Source: Diphasiastrum complanatum
Lineage: Eukaryota > Streptophyta > Lycopodiopsida > Lycopodiales > Lycopodiaceae
Assembly (NCBI GenBank): GCA_029204225.1
Contig: CM055104.1
Coordinates: forward strand, 47,252,451-47,316,450
Direction: 5' to 3'
DNA length: 64,000 bases
Made by a program: the position numbers and the translations under genes. Shown here one piece after another: positions 10,404-22,487 of this stretch (positions are counted from its first letter, which is position 1; each line of letters opens with the position of its first letter). The notes beneath the pieces were generated by a model that ran no database searches, was not told the origin of the DNA, and saw only the letters and a list, made by a program, of their open reading frames with translations.

Positions 10404-10539
10404 GAGGGCTTTCGCCTTTCTCAAGAAAGCGTATCCGATTCAATTACAATAATAGTGACGATGAGATGGAGGGGGAGGTAGTCATTTCTTCCAATTCAGT
10501 AGGAGAGTTGAGATCTCTGGGGTGGTGAAGCTTAACGGA

Positions 10540-11142
10540 TTACCCACACCAAGAAGAAAGCATATAAGATTCAAGGAGAATGCCACTCCTTTTTCGAACT
10601 TTAATATTTGTAAAATGACCAGCAGGGTCTGTAACACGCCATGCGAAGTTTGTATCGTGGTTGATTGAGAGTATGAAGGCCCATGACTTTGCCAAAGACA
10701 AAGCCATTATGTTAACGCCTGATCCGCTATCAAGGATAGCAGATACTGCGGGATAGTCTTTATAGGACAAAGGCAAGGTGATGCTAGTCCCCTTAGCAAC
10801 ACCTACATTCAGTAGATTCATAGGAATTTGGAGAATTTCAGGAATCTCTTCTGTTTTTTGCTGTTCATCAAGAATAGTAGGCAACTGAAAACTACGATGG
10901 ATATATCGTTGAAGCCCAGTGAAAGATTTGAGCGCACTATGGAATGGCATAGTGAGTTGAGCTTGTAGGAGATCAGAAAATACTTCAAGTCCCTGTAGAG
11001 ATTGCTCTTTGTCAGGGAACTGAGTAGATAACAGACTTTTTGTATGTCCTTCCTCTCGTAAAAACTCCTCTCGAAATTCATTGTATTGCCTTTGTTCCAC
11101 GTTTGGGTCTGGGTAGTCTTTGGGTAATGTGGAAGCTGTCAA
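10540..11142 (-). pseudogene. Ty3/gypsy aspartic protease region, decayed
   Basis: The last part of this 200-codon frame contains AVSAILDSGSGVNIMAL, the retropepsin active-site neighbourhood followed by the usual hydrophobic strand. The catalytic triplet reads D-S-G, with Ser after it where Ala is commonest. It sits directly after the zinc-knuckle frame on the same strand, in normal gag-protease order, and stops before any reverse transcriptase, so pol is missing. The N-terminal part is a linker without a recognised domain. Confidence 0.72.
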
Positions 11143-11396
11143 GTGGCTTCCATTCGAGTCAACTGTTTTTTATTGTTTTGCTGATGTTTTTGTTGTTGGC
11201 ATTGTGCTCTAGTTATAACTCTAATAGGTTCGGATGATATATGATGTGTTGGAAGGATCATGTTAGGTTGTTTAGGGCAATCTTTGAAACTGTGTTTGCA
11301 AACACAGTCTGGGCACTCCGCATGGTATTGGTTCTTATCTTTACAGTCAACCATGAAGTGGCCAGTTTCGCCACAAATAAAACAACGGTTGCTCAT
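11139..11396 (-). pseudogene. Ty3/gypsy gag zinc knuckle
   Basis: CFICGETGHFMVDC fits the CX2CX4HX4C retroviral-type zinc knuckle, the nucleic-acid-binding end of gag. More cysteines follow (CPDCVCKHSFKDC). It overlaps the protease frame by a few bases, so a frameshift separates them. The stretch 11397-11993 between it and the upstream gag pieces is poorly legible. Confidence 0.75.
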
Positions 11397-11993
11397 TGGG
11401 CCTGTGGCAATAGCATAACCATATTGGAGGGCTAGTTGTGCTGGATTTTCTGGTGGTGTGGAATACTCATCTCGTTTGCACGAGCATGAGTTGTCGGTTG
11501 GATATGGTTGGGAACTAATAGATGGAAGTGTTGTATCATGATGATATGAGTGATCGTAGGAGTTTTCTACACGATGTGTCTACGCAGATTCTCGAGGGTG
11601 TCTATGTTTTTGTGCTCCTAGATCAGGTTGTCCCCTTGGAGGTGGTCCCAAGTGTGCCAGTTGTGGTTCAGGTTCATGTCTAGATTGTCTGGGCAGCTCT
11701 TGTATATGGACTTGGTTGTTTCATGATGGATAGTGCTGATTTTGAGTTTGTGAAACAAACTGGTGCCTGGGAGGTTGATAATGTCCCCCGGACTAGTTGT
11801 GAGACTGATTCCTCGGAATAACAATAAAGTGAGGTATGCCCCATAAAGTCACAAATGTCAATTTGATCAATGAAGTATCTGGGACCGGTTGAAAGGCACT
11901 CATTTCCAGTGTGTGCACCTCGACAATGAGGGCACCATGTGTCCTCTGTCTATGGTGGATTTGGCTAGTGGGTAACTGACCTGGCATTGAACT

Positions 11994-12215
11994 CTAGATA
12001 GACTTAAGAGTGTTTTGAAACTCTTTCGTGATTTTCTCCATCTGTTGTTGGTGTTGTTGGTTAAGCCACTCCATCTGTGTTTTCCACAACTGTTCCCGTG
12101 TTTCCTCGTTTGGTCGAGCTTCTTGGACAACACGATGTGCTCTCCATTCATGTGTCTCATCGACATCTGATCCCTCGTCTTCTTCCCGAATGACATCAGA
12201 CATGGCTTGTTTCAA
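11994..12215 (-). pseudogene. Gypsy gag linker, coiled-coil-like
   Basis: A Gln/Glu-rich 73-codon frame (QQHQQQMEKITKEFQNTLKS) lies between gag core and zinc knuckle on the same strand. Its charged heptad-like character suits a gag linker. It is assigned by position only. Confidence 0.45.
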
Positions 12216-12257
12216 TGATGTGTATTCACCATTGGGGTGAAGTTTACATCGTATCCA

Positions 12258-12908
12258 TCATGGGAGTCCAACAAGGAACCAAATTATGAACATAGACTCA
12301 GTGCATTGCTCTTGTACCTGACTTTTTAATCTTTCAATGTAGTCACGTACTTTCTCATCTTTTGTCATTTTGATGTTATTTAGCTTGACAAAAGAACTTT
12401 TGATCAAGCAAAATGGCTTGAAGCATTTGATAAATGCCTCGTTCAAGAGTGACCAGTCTCGTTTATCTTCACGATCAAGGTTAAAAAACCACTCTCGTGT
12501 TCGATCGATCATGGTCATCGAGAAGAGCTGTACCATGGCGTCCGGTGATGTCTCGCCATAGACATCACATGCATTCTCAAAGACTTGAAAAAATCTTTGA
12601 GGATCACTGTTACCGTCGTACTTAGGTAAATCTGGCTTTGGAGTACGTTTTTCAGTACACGGAAGATTATTTGCAAAAACTTTGTTTAAGTGAGCTCCTG
12701 CATGTGAAGATTCTGCAGCATGAAAATGTGATCGATCGTATGGAGCTTCAAAACGCATGGATTCCCATCTGTCAAATGGGTTGGTGGATGGCTCTTGGAC
12801 TTGGGATTTCATCCTAGAATATCTATTAAATCGAGCTTGTCCTGTAGATGGGGAGACCATCTCTGGTGGATAGTCGTCTGTGGAATTTGGATCGTAAGGA
12901 CGATCCAT
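12258..12908 (-). pseudogene. Ty3/gypsy gag core
   Basis: A 216-codon frame contains the retrotransposon gag fold signature: LPKYDGNSDPQRFFQVFENA, then WFFNLDREDKRDWSLLNEAF, then a basic helix with IERLKSQVQEQ. These are the capsid-type helices of Ty3/gypsy gag. It is the 5'-most coding part of a minus-strand element running 12908 to 10540. Frame breaks separate it from the following pieces. Its LTR and primer-binding site were not identified with confidence. Confidence 0.8.
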
Positions 12909-13194
12909 AACAACTCTAGAGTACCTTAGGATTGGGTAAATAGGCTTCTTGGACTCTTTGGTAACTTGACTGGTGTTTGTTGTTGTTTTATTTTATTTTT
13001 ATTTTTAATTATTTACAATATTAATCAGAGACTACTGTGGTGGTGTCCAAATGGCACAATTGTTTTGTTTTTTGGTTTTATGGTTTTTGCAATAAGGTTG
13101 GAAAGAACTATGGTAGTTGGTAAACACTGAGACTTAGTTAAAGAAGATAGTTGACTTTGATTGGAAGTTGACTAGGTTCAGATTGGAAGTCAAA

Positions 13195-13590
13195 GCTCTC
13201 GGTTGAGAGTTGATAGAAATCCTCGATTGAGAATTGATAGGAAGGTCCGGTTGAGATCTGAGAGATAGCTTCGGTTGAGATCTGACAGGAGGCGTCGGTC
13301 GAGATCTGAGCGATAGCTCCGGTTGAGATCTGACAAGGTGCCTCAATCGAGATCTGAGAGAAAGCTTTTGTCGAGACCTGATAGGGTGCTTCGATCGAGA
13401 TCTTAGAGACAGCTCCGGTCGAGATTTGATAGGAAGCGTCAGTCGAGATCTGAAAGAAGGCTTCGGTCGAGATTTGACAATAAGCATCGGTTGAGTTTTC
13501 AGAAAAAGGCTCCAGTTGAGATTTCAACGAGAGGTTCCGATTAAGATCTCAGAAGAGACTCCGGTTGAGATCTAACTCAGGGCTTAGTAG
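13195..13590. repeat. 24-bp minisatellite, about 16 units
   Basis: Units of 24 bp built on GGTYGAGATCTGA repeat with substitutions; alternate units carry GAYAGCT or GRNGCGTC tails, giving a 48-bp super-period. On the minus strand two frames stay open and would encode 8-residue repeats rich in Ser, Arg and Pro, or Ile, Ser and Thr. The array lies about 300 bp upstream of the gypsy gag start on the same strand, so it may belong to that element's leader or LTR. Related GTCGAGAT motifs recur at 13713-13750. Confidence 0.8.
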
Positions 13591-14419
13591 GATATTGTGA
13601 GTAGTTGTTCAGTGGAGAGTTAGTGTGTTGTTTCAACATTTGAATGAAACTATGTTTCGTCTGGTCTAGACAAGAGTCGTGGAGCTCAGCTAGGGAAGGA
13701 GCATGAAGCCTCGATCGAGAACAGAGCCGGGCGTCGGTCGAGATGAAAGTGACGAACTCGGTAATGAAACATGTTGGAGACTTCAGAGCGTTGGTTTTGC
13801 AGCATAGATCAGAAAGGTTTGACTTGGTTTAGTGTTTGTGTAGTTGTGGAAATGGTGTCAAATGTTCACAAATTTCCACTGAATATGTGAACACGGTTCT
13901 TTCTTTCTTTCTTTTTTTTATTACTTCCGCTGGTTACAGTTCTTTAAGTTAGAAATCAGTTTTGATCTGATTCATTAGTATAAGCTCTAAATGTGATGAT
14001 GTAATTACTGTACAGTTTATTTGGTATACTGTAAATGGTTGTGATCGGGACATGACCCATTAGGATATATTGATCGGGCACTGATCCCGTAGACGACTAC
14101 TTGGGTTAGCCGGGTAGCCACACGTAGGAAGAAATTAGCCTGTACATTGATTTTGAGTTCATTATGCTATACTCAGGGGCATGTCCTGGGTTTGTCAGTA
14201 TATGTGGCCATATTTGGCCTAACTCTAGTTTGGCAGGTGGTAGGCTAGTTTAGTGACACCTGTTGAGCCCATGCAGTTTGGGGCTTTGCTATATGTACAA
14301 TGTTTCTTCATAATAGACTTAACTTTTGTTGTGCCATCTTTGAGAGCTTGTGAGGAGTGGCTATGGTGATTGTGTGATGTGATCTGCATACTGCACTAGA
14401 TCCTAACAAAATTTCAACT
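13591..14419 (+). mobile_element. Probable LTR or LTR part upstream of a primer-binding site
   Basis: Sequence directly before the PBS at 14420 should be LTR. It contains inverted GATCGGG/GATCCCG text at 14045-14095, but a clear TG start was not fixed, so the left boundary is arbitrary. No ORF. Confidence 0.35.
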
Positions 14420-14431
14420 TGGTATCGGAGC
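14420..14431 (+). promoter_or_regulatory. Primer-binding site, initiator-Met tRNA type (one mismatch)
   Basis: TGGTATCGGAGC differs at one base from the usual TGGTATCAGAGC and stands alone at the start of a long non-coding stretch. Confidence 0.55.
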
Positions 14432-17400
14432 ATTAGGGTGATGCTGGTATGCACGATCCGGTGGAGCTATGGGATAGCGTCTTTCACTAGGAGAAATAGC
14501 ACTCAAAGCGTCTCAGGAGAGAGGACTCCATACAGGGTATCGGCAGTCCGAATGTCATTAGACAACAAAGTTCCTTCAATCGGAGCTTCTGGAAAGATCA
14601 GAACGATCGTCGTAGGTGGATTCCGGGGAGAATTCACGAAAAATTGCTCATAAATGGCTTCAAACGGCTTTTACGGAAAGCTGGCCAGAAATCTCTGAGT
14701 ACTCCGTCAATTGGAGAGCGGAGCAGGTCAGAATGGGCTACAAGGTAGTGGTAACTCAGGGTTGAGTGGATTTTGAAATCCATTTATTGTGTGAGGAGAA
14801 ATGAGCAGTTCTGTGAATTGCCAAAAAGTGGCCTAGTTGAAAAAAAACGGAAAGTCACGGATCTTTCTCTGTATTCAACGTATTTGAGCACTGTAAATTG
14901 CTACCTAGCACTGTATGGGAGAGGCCAAGTGATTGCCATAAGTGCAAAGTCAGCCATGGAGCAATCGTAGAGCGATTAATCCTCTTTCTCAGGCTATGTA
15001 AGAAGGCAACTAGGGTTTCAAAGGGGAAAACCATGAATCTCTCTCTGAAGTGGATGGAATTGGGAGCTGTAAAGCTTTGACAGTGGGCGCCCTTGAGCTT
15101 CTAAGTGAATGCTAAAAGGCCACAGCTTGATGTGGAGCAATGATTGCATGAATCCATGAAGATTGGGCAGCATATTAAGTAGTCAAGGTTTGAAAAAACA
15201 TAAAAGTATGAATCTTGCTCAGTGCAAGACATTTTTCTGAGCTATAAATGCACACAGCTAGGCGCCCTGGTGAGGATATACTACTGCTAGAAGGTCGTGG
15301 GCAGCCGCGTGTAGAGGAGGGAGATGGAGCGATCAGAACCTGATCACCATAGCTGGAATGAAGGAGGAGAGAAAGCAAAGAGAGATGGAGGAGGGCCGTG
15401 GAGGCCGCAGGCCAGTCCCGCGTGCCCAGTCGTGTTGTAGCGCCCGTGCATGGAGGTGTTTAGAGTACCTAGGAATTTGTTTCGGCGCGCAGGAGCGGGC
15501 AGGACCATATGATCTTGCATCAACTAGATCGACGACAGAGATCAAGCCTCTAAGACGAGGAGAAGGCCATAGGATCACGTTGAACCACTGGATGCAAGAT
15601 GAAAGAGCCCATGAAGAAATGAAAGGCAAATGAGGTCTTCTTTTCATTAAACATTTTCACATTGAAATGTGAATTTGGACCCGAAGAGCAAACAATTCTC
15701 TTTCTTCATTAAAAATTTTCAGAATGAAAGTACAATTCATTTTGCAAGGGCAAATGGCAAAGGGGCTAACTATAGCTAGAAGGCACCTTTTTTTGGCCAT
15801 CTTTGGGCCAACATGACCCCTAAAACTGGCTGCTCAGAGCTAGCGGACAGAGCAACGTCATAAAGCAGGGAGAAACGCATTTCAGGGTGTTTTTGTCACC
15901 ATTCTATCAAGCGGAGTGTGGGTGACCTAGTGATGGACTACATTCGCTATTTGGATACCGTAGGGCCAAATTTGGGGCAATTTTTGGCTGGTGAAACCTG
16001 ATACAGGGCGGTACAATGAGGCATTATCACTTTGGAATCATTATTACTTACTTTTGACAGGGTAACAGGGTGTTTGAAAGTGGTAAATGCGGTATGGGGG
16101 CAAATGGTAGCGGAATTGTGTGGAGATAGCTAGTATTGGCGATGGAAGTGCAGTTTGGCGGCGTGACTACTCATCATTGGTGACAATTTTGAGAGGGCAA
16201 GCAATCACATGTGAGAGGTAGGCATGGTATGCTGGTTACAGGTGAAAAATTCTTGTGATTAGGTTCAACTCTTGGAGTTCGCACTAACCAACGTCAAGTG
16301 GCATTTTGGGGGAACGCTCTCACAGGTATGATCGGCAGTGGCATTGTCGAGTTAGGTGATAGCTGCATTGATGCACACATCTGTAGCTTGGAAATTTCTC
16401 GTTCGGAGGGAAATATGGGCTAGCTTGGAGGTACACACATATTGGTGATCACATGTGATGGAAATACGAAGTGGTGCCAATTGGAAGCCATTGGGCAAGA
16501 TAGCAAACTTGCATTGGACGATCTGTGTGTGGGACACGCAGAGGATGAAGAACGAGTCGATAATCACACTTTGGATACTCTTGTATCAGGTTTGTCATCA
16601 AAGAGATACACTTCAACTGCCAGTTTGGATAAGTCAAATCAATTTACCATATCAGTATTGCATCAGGGATGCAGATTCCAGTGATGACAGAGTGCAGATC
16701 ATTTGGTTTGGGCCATGGAAGATCTCACAGGGTCATTTGGAGGGATATTGGCATGCACAGTCATGTGAGGGACCTGATAGTGGCTTTGGAGTTCACATCT
16801 AAGTGTATTCTCAAGGAGTGGTTTGGAACCATTCATAGGAGTAGCTTGGAGCTAGTTTGGGGGAATACAGGTGGGCACTACAGGGTAGATGCTCAGATCT
16901 TTGTGATCAGGGATGGCAATGGGACACCTGGTAGGGATAACATTGCAGGATGACATGGGATGATCATCAGGGGGCAGCTATTTCATATTGGACTTGAGTC
17001 ATTGGCATGACAGGACTTACAAGTGAGATTTATGATGGAATCAGGAAGCTGCAAACGCAAATGGGCCAAGCGTGAAGCTTTGAGAGCCAGCTCTAGGTTG
17101 GAGAGTTGATGGAGATCGCACGGGGTGTGATCAAAGGGCAAACACTATGATGGGTGTTTTGCTAGCGATCTACTAGAGGGGACACTGATGGTGAGGACTT
17201 CATGGTGTGCTCATTTGGGAGTACGGGTTGGCATTACAACAGGGGGTTAGTCATTGGACATTGGCATCGATGGGGAGACATCTACCATCACGGGCGTGGA
17301 TAGGCTACCTATAGCTTTCATGCATTTGGCTGTATTTGCAGGAGTCTAGGCTTGGCGCAGGTGTTGGAATTTCCATGGTACAGATTCTCAGGTGGTGAGA

Positions 17401-17810
17401 TCAGGGATAAGCCTAGAGGAAGTCACTTAGAGCCATATACCTCAGTATGATCAAGGAGACAGTAGTCTCAAAATCCCATGAGCGACGACTCAGGGACAGA
17501 CTTGCGTTGGCATGGTGTCGGGTGGCACATAGCCAGGGAGAGTGAGCAGATGCTAGGAGCTAGGTGGAGCTTCGACTTGTCTAGCAGGATGGTGACCAGG
17601 ATCGGAGACATCAGGTGAGCATAGTATGTGGATGACGAGTCCATTGGGGTGGCACTCAGACGCTACAACTACTCAGGTATGATATGTCATTGTATGGACG
17701 ATGTTCTTCAGCTGGTGCATCATGTGATGACCTAGGGACGTGTATTCCCAGTCTGTCAGTGGGGAAAGGCGGATACGTTACTCATCTACATGCATTTACA
17801 AGCCATGCAA
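14432..17810 (+). other. Long non-coding interior, LARD-like
   Basis: About 3.4 kb of G-rich sequence follows a PBS and has no open frame with a recognisable gag or pol motif on either strand. Position and emptiness suit the interior of a non-autonomous large LTR derivative, but a matching right-hand LTR was not found. Confidence 0.3.
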
Positions 17811-18689
17811 CCAATGCTAGCTCAGTATAGATTAATGTTCTGAATCAAAGAGCAAATTTACAATCAATCTACCAAAATCAGGGAACAATGCAATGATAAG
17901 ATTAATCTACTCAGCAAGAAACAAGAAACAAGAAAACTAGCATCCTAACAGCATTCTAGCAGCCCAAGGATCAAGAAACACCCATTTCTTGATGCTTGGA
18001 ATGCCCAAGAACAATCAAGGACAGGATTGTTAGAGAGTATGCAAATCAGATCCACAATCTCAGACTCTATAGTTTACTTGCATGCTAAAACTACAAAATC
18101 AAGAAACAAGAAAGTTAATCTACATCTACATTCCACAAAACAAGAAAGTAAGCAAGAGATCTAACTAATCCACAATCACAAAGGAAATCAGAATATGCTC
18201 ATAGAAATTTCACTCAAGAAGATTGCCATGAACAAGGAGCTTCACAATCATCAAGAACTCGTGGAAGATCTTCTTTATTCACTCAAGAGAAAATGACAAT
18301 ACAATCAAAGCTCTCTCACAAGAGAGGGGGCCTCTTAAATAAGCAAAAAGGCTACCCATGTGGAGCCCAAGTGGAAATTCCGCTAATTTGGAAAATACAA
18401 GTGGAATTTGCCCTTCCACTAGAGGTCACCATCAAAAGGTGGCTCACTCTAAATTATTTAAGGGGGTCTACGCTTATTTACAATGCCTAGGAAATATTAC
18501 TAACCCATACATGGTCGTTCCTTCTCTGGGATTCACCATGTAGGCTCACATGAATAATAACTGTCACCCTAGCTAGTAATCCTCGGCTCTCATGCTCGGC
18601 TCTCAGCGTCTTCTGCTCTCCTCCTTCTGAGACCTCCTCGGTCATGGGTGAGAGTCTTCAGCTTGGGTCGACATCTGGGGATTCCCTGG
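17811..18689. other. Unassigned AT-rich DNA
   Basis: AT-rich with repeated CAAGAAACAAGAAA runs and no ORF of interest. It abuts the truncated RNase H end of copia A, so it may be unrelated LTR sequence in which A ended. Confidence 0.3.
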
Positions 18690-20214
18690 AATCTGGTAAC
18701 AACATGAAACCACACCTTCTCCTATGAAAGTTGAATAGGCACTTGATGATTTCCTATACCTCTTGGGCCCTGCAAAATCTGAATCACTAAATTCATGAAG
18801 GTTAATCACATCTCCTCTATATAGAATCCCGTACTCAAGATTTATCTTAGAATCCTCTAAGCCTTTTTCCAATGGATATTCAATGGTTTTTGCATGGATT
18901 GGCTCAACCTACATACACTAAAGCTAAGATCTGGTCTAGTTATAGTGGTCCACATTAAGGAGCCTACAAGTTGTCTAAACAAAGTGATGTCCATGAAGGA
19001 TCTTTCATCATCTTCATTTGGCACTTTTACATCTTGCTCCATTGGTTTGTCAACACTTTTGCACTCTTCCATCTTAAACTTCTTCAAAAGACATTGAGCA
19101 TAGTTGACTTATAAAGATAAAATCAGATCCTCTAAGCACCTCTATTCCTAAGATGAAGTGAAGACACCCTAGATCTACCATCTTGAACTCTAAGGATAGA
19201 TCTATCTTGATTTTTTCAATATCATCAACACTATTTTCACTAATGATGATGTCATCTACATAAATGAGTAAAAGTACAATACCAACATCATCAAACTTAA
19301 TGTAAAGAGTGGGATCATATTCACTTTGAACAAAAGAAAGTGAAATAAGATAGCAATGTAATTTTGAATTCCAAGTTCTGGAGGCTTGCTTCAAGCCATA
19401 GATGTTTCTTTGGAGATGGCATACTTTGTTCTCCATTCCATGCTTGATGAACCCTTGTGGCTACTCCATATAGATATCCTCTTCCAAAAAACCATTCAAG
19501 AAGGCATTAGAGACATCCATTTGACATAGGATCCATCCAAAATGTGATGCAAGTGCAATGATTAGCCTTATTGTGACCATCTTGGCCACGGGTGCAAAAG
19601 TTTTCTCATAGTCTATCCCTCTCTCTTGAGCATAACCTTTTGCAACTAATCTTGCTTTATGTTTGTTAACACTCCCATTTGCATTCAGTTTAAGCTTGAA
19701 GACCCACTTGCATGCTATTACATTTCTTTGAGGTCTATCAACAAGCAACCAAGTTTCATTCTGATCAAGGCATTATACTCATCCAACATAGCTTTATACC
19801 ATTCTTTGGAGTTCAATGCTTATTTAACATTAGATGGTTCTTCAAAACTAGATAAAGCATAAGAAGTGGATGAGATACCCTCAGCTTGCTGCCCTTTGCC
19901 TTGATATGTGAGCCTTTTGCCCTTGAAGATCTCCTTGGTGTGATAGATGGGTTTGGTGCTTGCTCCTCCATGAGCTCCTCCTCGAAATCAAGATCTTGCT
20001 CCTCGGCCATCTTCTTCTTGATTGTTGGAGTACTTGAGCCTTCTTCAAGCATATGCATATGATGTTCATCAAATATAACATCCCTTGAAACAACAAATTT
20101 GTTCAAGGATGGGAGATAGATTTTGTAGCCCTTGCTTGAGCTTGCATATCCAAGCATGATCCCTCTTGTGGAAGATGGATCCTCCTTGGTTCTTGTTCCC
20201 AATGGCACATGCAC
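18690..20214 (-). pseudogene. Copia A: integrase hinge, reverse transcriptase and truncated RNase H
   Basis: In order on the minus strand: the post-integrase motif YASSSKGYKIYLPS and DVIFDEHH; reverse transcriptase with [30 protein letters not shown]-type text ([17 protein letters not shown]), IYGLKQASRTWN and the catalytic LLIYVDDIII; then MDITLFRQLVGSLMW and the RNase H start FSDSDFAGPKRYRKS. RNase H stops after GEGVVSC, so the C-terminus is lost. At least four frame breaks or stops interrupt it (around 19813, 19750, 19440, 19080). It is related to B and to the gag at 62152. Non-functional. Confidence 0.88.
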
Positions 20215-20237
20215 ATAACATATACACCCAAAAACTT

Positions 20238-21668
20238 TCAGGTGATTAAGATTGGGTGGGGTTTCTTTCCATACAACATCTCATAAGGAGTTTTGCCTTC
20301 AATTGCTTTGCAAGACACCCTATTCATCAAGTAGTGTGCAAATACAAGAGATTCACCCCAAAAGGATTTGGGTAGACAAGCATCCAATCTTAAAGCCTTA
20401 GAACATTCACATAATGTTCTATTCCTTCTTTCAGCAACTCCATTTTTTTGAGGAGTGTAAGGACAAGAAGTCTCTTTCTTGATCCCTTCCTCCTCACAAA
20501 AGGCCTTGAACTCATTGGAGATGAATTCTCCACCATTGTCACTTCTAAGAATCTTGATGCTATGATTATGATGCTTTTCCACAAACAACTTGAACTTTAC
20601 AAAAGTATCAAATACCTGAGACTTGAAGGAAAGTAAGAACACTCAATATCTTGAGTAGTCATCAATGAAGGTTAAAAACATGGATGAACCTCCATTACAT
20701 TTGGTGCTAGCAATATGCACATCCGAGTGTATGAGTTCAAGAGGATGAGATGACTTTGTGATGGAGTTAGGAAACACTTTCTTATATGCCTTGGATAAAG
20801 CACAAGCTTCACAAACCTTGTATTCCTTCCCAATAGACCTTGGTAGGCCTAAAGCATACTCCTCCTTGATCATAGCCTCCATGGAACCCAAGTTGACATG
20901 TCCAAGTCTTTTGTGCCATAAAGTGAAGGTATATATCTTGCTCTTCTCAGCCAACATGACAACATTAGTATCCAAAAACGTATCCAACTTATAAAGTATG
21001 CCAAGTCTAGTGCCCTTAGCCACTATCTTACCCTTCTTCTTGACGAAACATTCATTTGAAGCAAATTCAACATTGAAACCATTGTCTACCATTTGGCCAG
21101 CACTTAGTAGATTCTTTGTTATTGTAGGAATGTACAAAACACCTTCTATGTTGATCTTTTTGGAAGATCCTAAGCAAAGGGAAATGCTACCAACTCCTTC
21201 AATCTTACAAGCTTCATCATTTGTTGTATAGATAGACTTTATAGGTCCATCATAAGATAAAAGAGAAGAGAAAAACACCCTTTTGCTAGTCATGTGTGAA
21301 CTAGCACTCGAGTCAATCCACCAAGGATCTTCTCCTTTGAAGCTTGTTGAAGGAAATTTCGACATCATGAGAGAGTCCTCATGTGAAGTCCCCTCTTCCT
21401 CCTCTTTGCTCATGTTGGCTTGGCTTTGATCTTGCTTCCTCTTGAAGCATTCTGAGGCATAATGCCCCATCTCGCTACAATAGTAGCACTTCAACTTGGA
21501 TTTGTCCTTCTTGACTTTGGTGGTTGATGGAGATGCCTTTGAGGGTCCTTCTTGATCCTCAAGCTTTGTTGAAGCCTTCTTGAATGTTGATCCTTTGCCT
21601 TTGGACTTCCCTTTGCCTTTGGTGAAGAGAGCTTGGTCATCTCCACCTTGGATGGAAAGTCTATCCAT
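20238..21668 (-). pseudogene. Copia A: zinc knuckle, protease and integrase
   Basis: A 341-codon frame carries the CCHC knuckle CYYCSEMGHYASEC, a protease site reading WWIDSSASSH, and the integrase N-terminal zinc site HKRLGHVNLG...CEACALSKA. It continues as LIHSDVH with the first catalytic Asp and FIDDYSRY. A break near 20643 precedes SDNGGEFISNEF (second Asp) and QKNGVAERRNRT (catalytic Glu). The protease triplet is D-S-S instead of D-S-G, replacing a conserved Gly. The order gag, protease, integrase, reverse transcriptase is the Ty1/copia arrangement. Confidence 0.88.
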
Positions 21669-21692
21669 CCTCTCTTGTATTTGGCTCCTTCT

Positions 21693-22256
21693 TCACTCCT
21701 TAGCCATGAGTGTGCCTTGGAGCTCTTCAAGTATGGGTAGCTTACCCATAATTGCATATCCCTGAACCAAATTGCCAAATTCAAATCTTAGTCCATTCAA
21801 TATGAGTTGAACAAGCTCTTCATCCTTGATAGAATCACCTATGAGGGCTAGCTCTTTGTTCAATTCCTTCACTCTTAAGACAAAAGAATGTGCACTCTCT
21901 CCTTTCTTTTGATAGCTTCTATAGATTTGATTCTTCAAAGCTAACAGCCTAGTTTGGTTCTTGGACTCATAGACATTTTGCAAAGTCTCCCAAACATCTT
22001 GAGCCAAAGTGCAATCTCCTACCTCTCTTAAGAATTCATTTGCAACATTCATTTTTATGTAATGTAGTGCAATATTGCACCTCTTTATGTATTTGACTTT
22101 TTCTTGAGGATGAATAGATTCACTCTCCTTACCATTTACAATCTCCATTAGATCTTGCATGATCATGATGGATTCCATTCTAACTTCCCATAGGGAACAA
22201 TTAGTTTTGTTGTGCCTCTCATTAGTATCCAAAAGATATGCATTTAAAGATGCCAT
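21693..22256 (-). pseudogene. Copia A gag
   Basis: Starts at ATG with MASLNAYLLDTNERHNK, then LWEVRMESIMIMQDLMEIV, the copia gag N-terminal (UBN2-like) signature. It continues through VWETLQNVYESKNQTRLL to the YQKKGESAHSFVLRVKELNK helix. A frameshift near 21700 separates it from the zinc-knuckle frame. Its leader (22257-22487) matches B's leader (24002-24235), then breaks abruptly into B's integrase hinge. Confidence 0.85.
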
Positions 22257-22487
22257 CTATTCTAATCAAGGACTTGACACAAATGAAGGTTACTTCTATT
22301 GATTTGATTGAAGATCTACCTTATCCCACTCCTTAGGGACCTGAAAAAAAAAAGTAATGGACTTCCTATAAAGATCTAAGAATGATCTTTAACAAAATTA
22401 AATCATAGAATACTAGAAACAATGCACTTGCTTTATTGAAGTAGATAATACTAGTAGAATTGCCCCTCTTTCTATAAAGAACATAAA

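Noticed and set aside
13134-13527. Repeat protein encoded by the 24-bp minisatellite
   Set aside because: Two frames remain open simply because the unit is a multiple of three without stops; no start or flanking coding signal.
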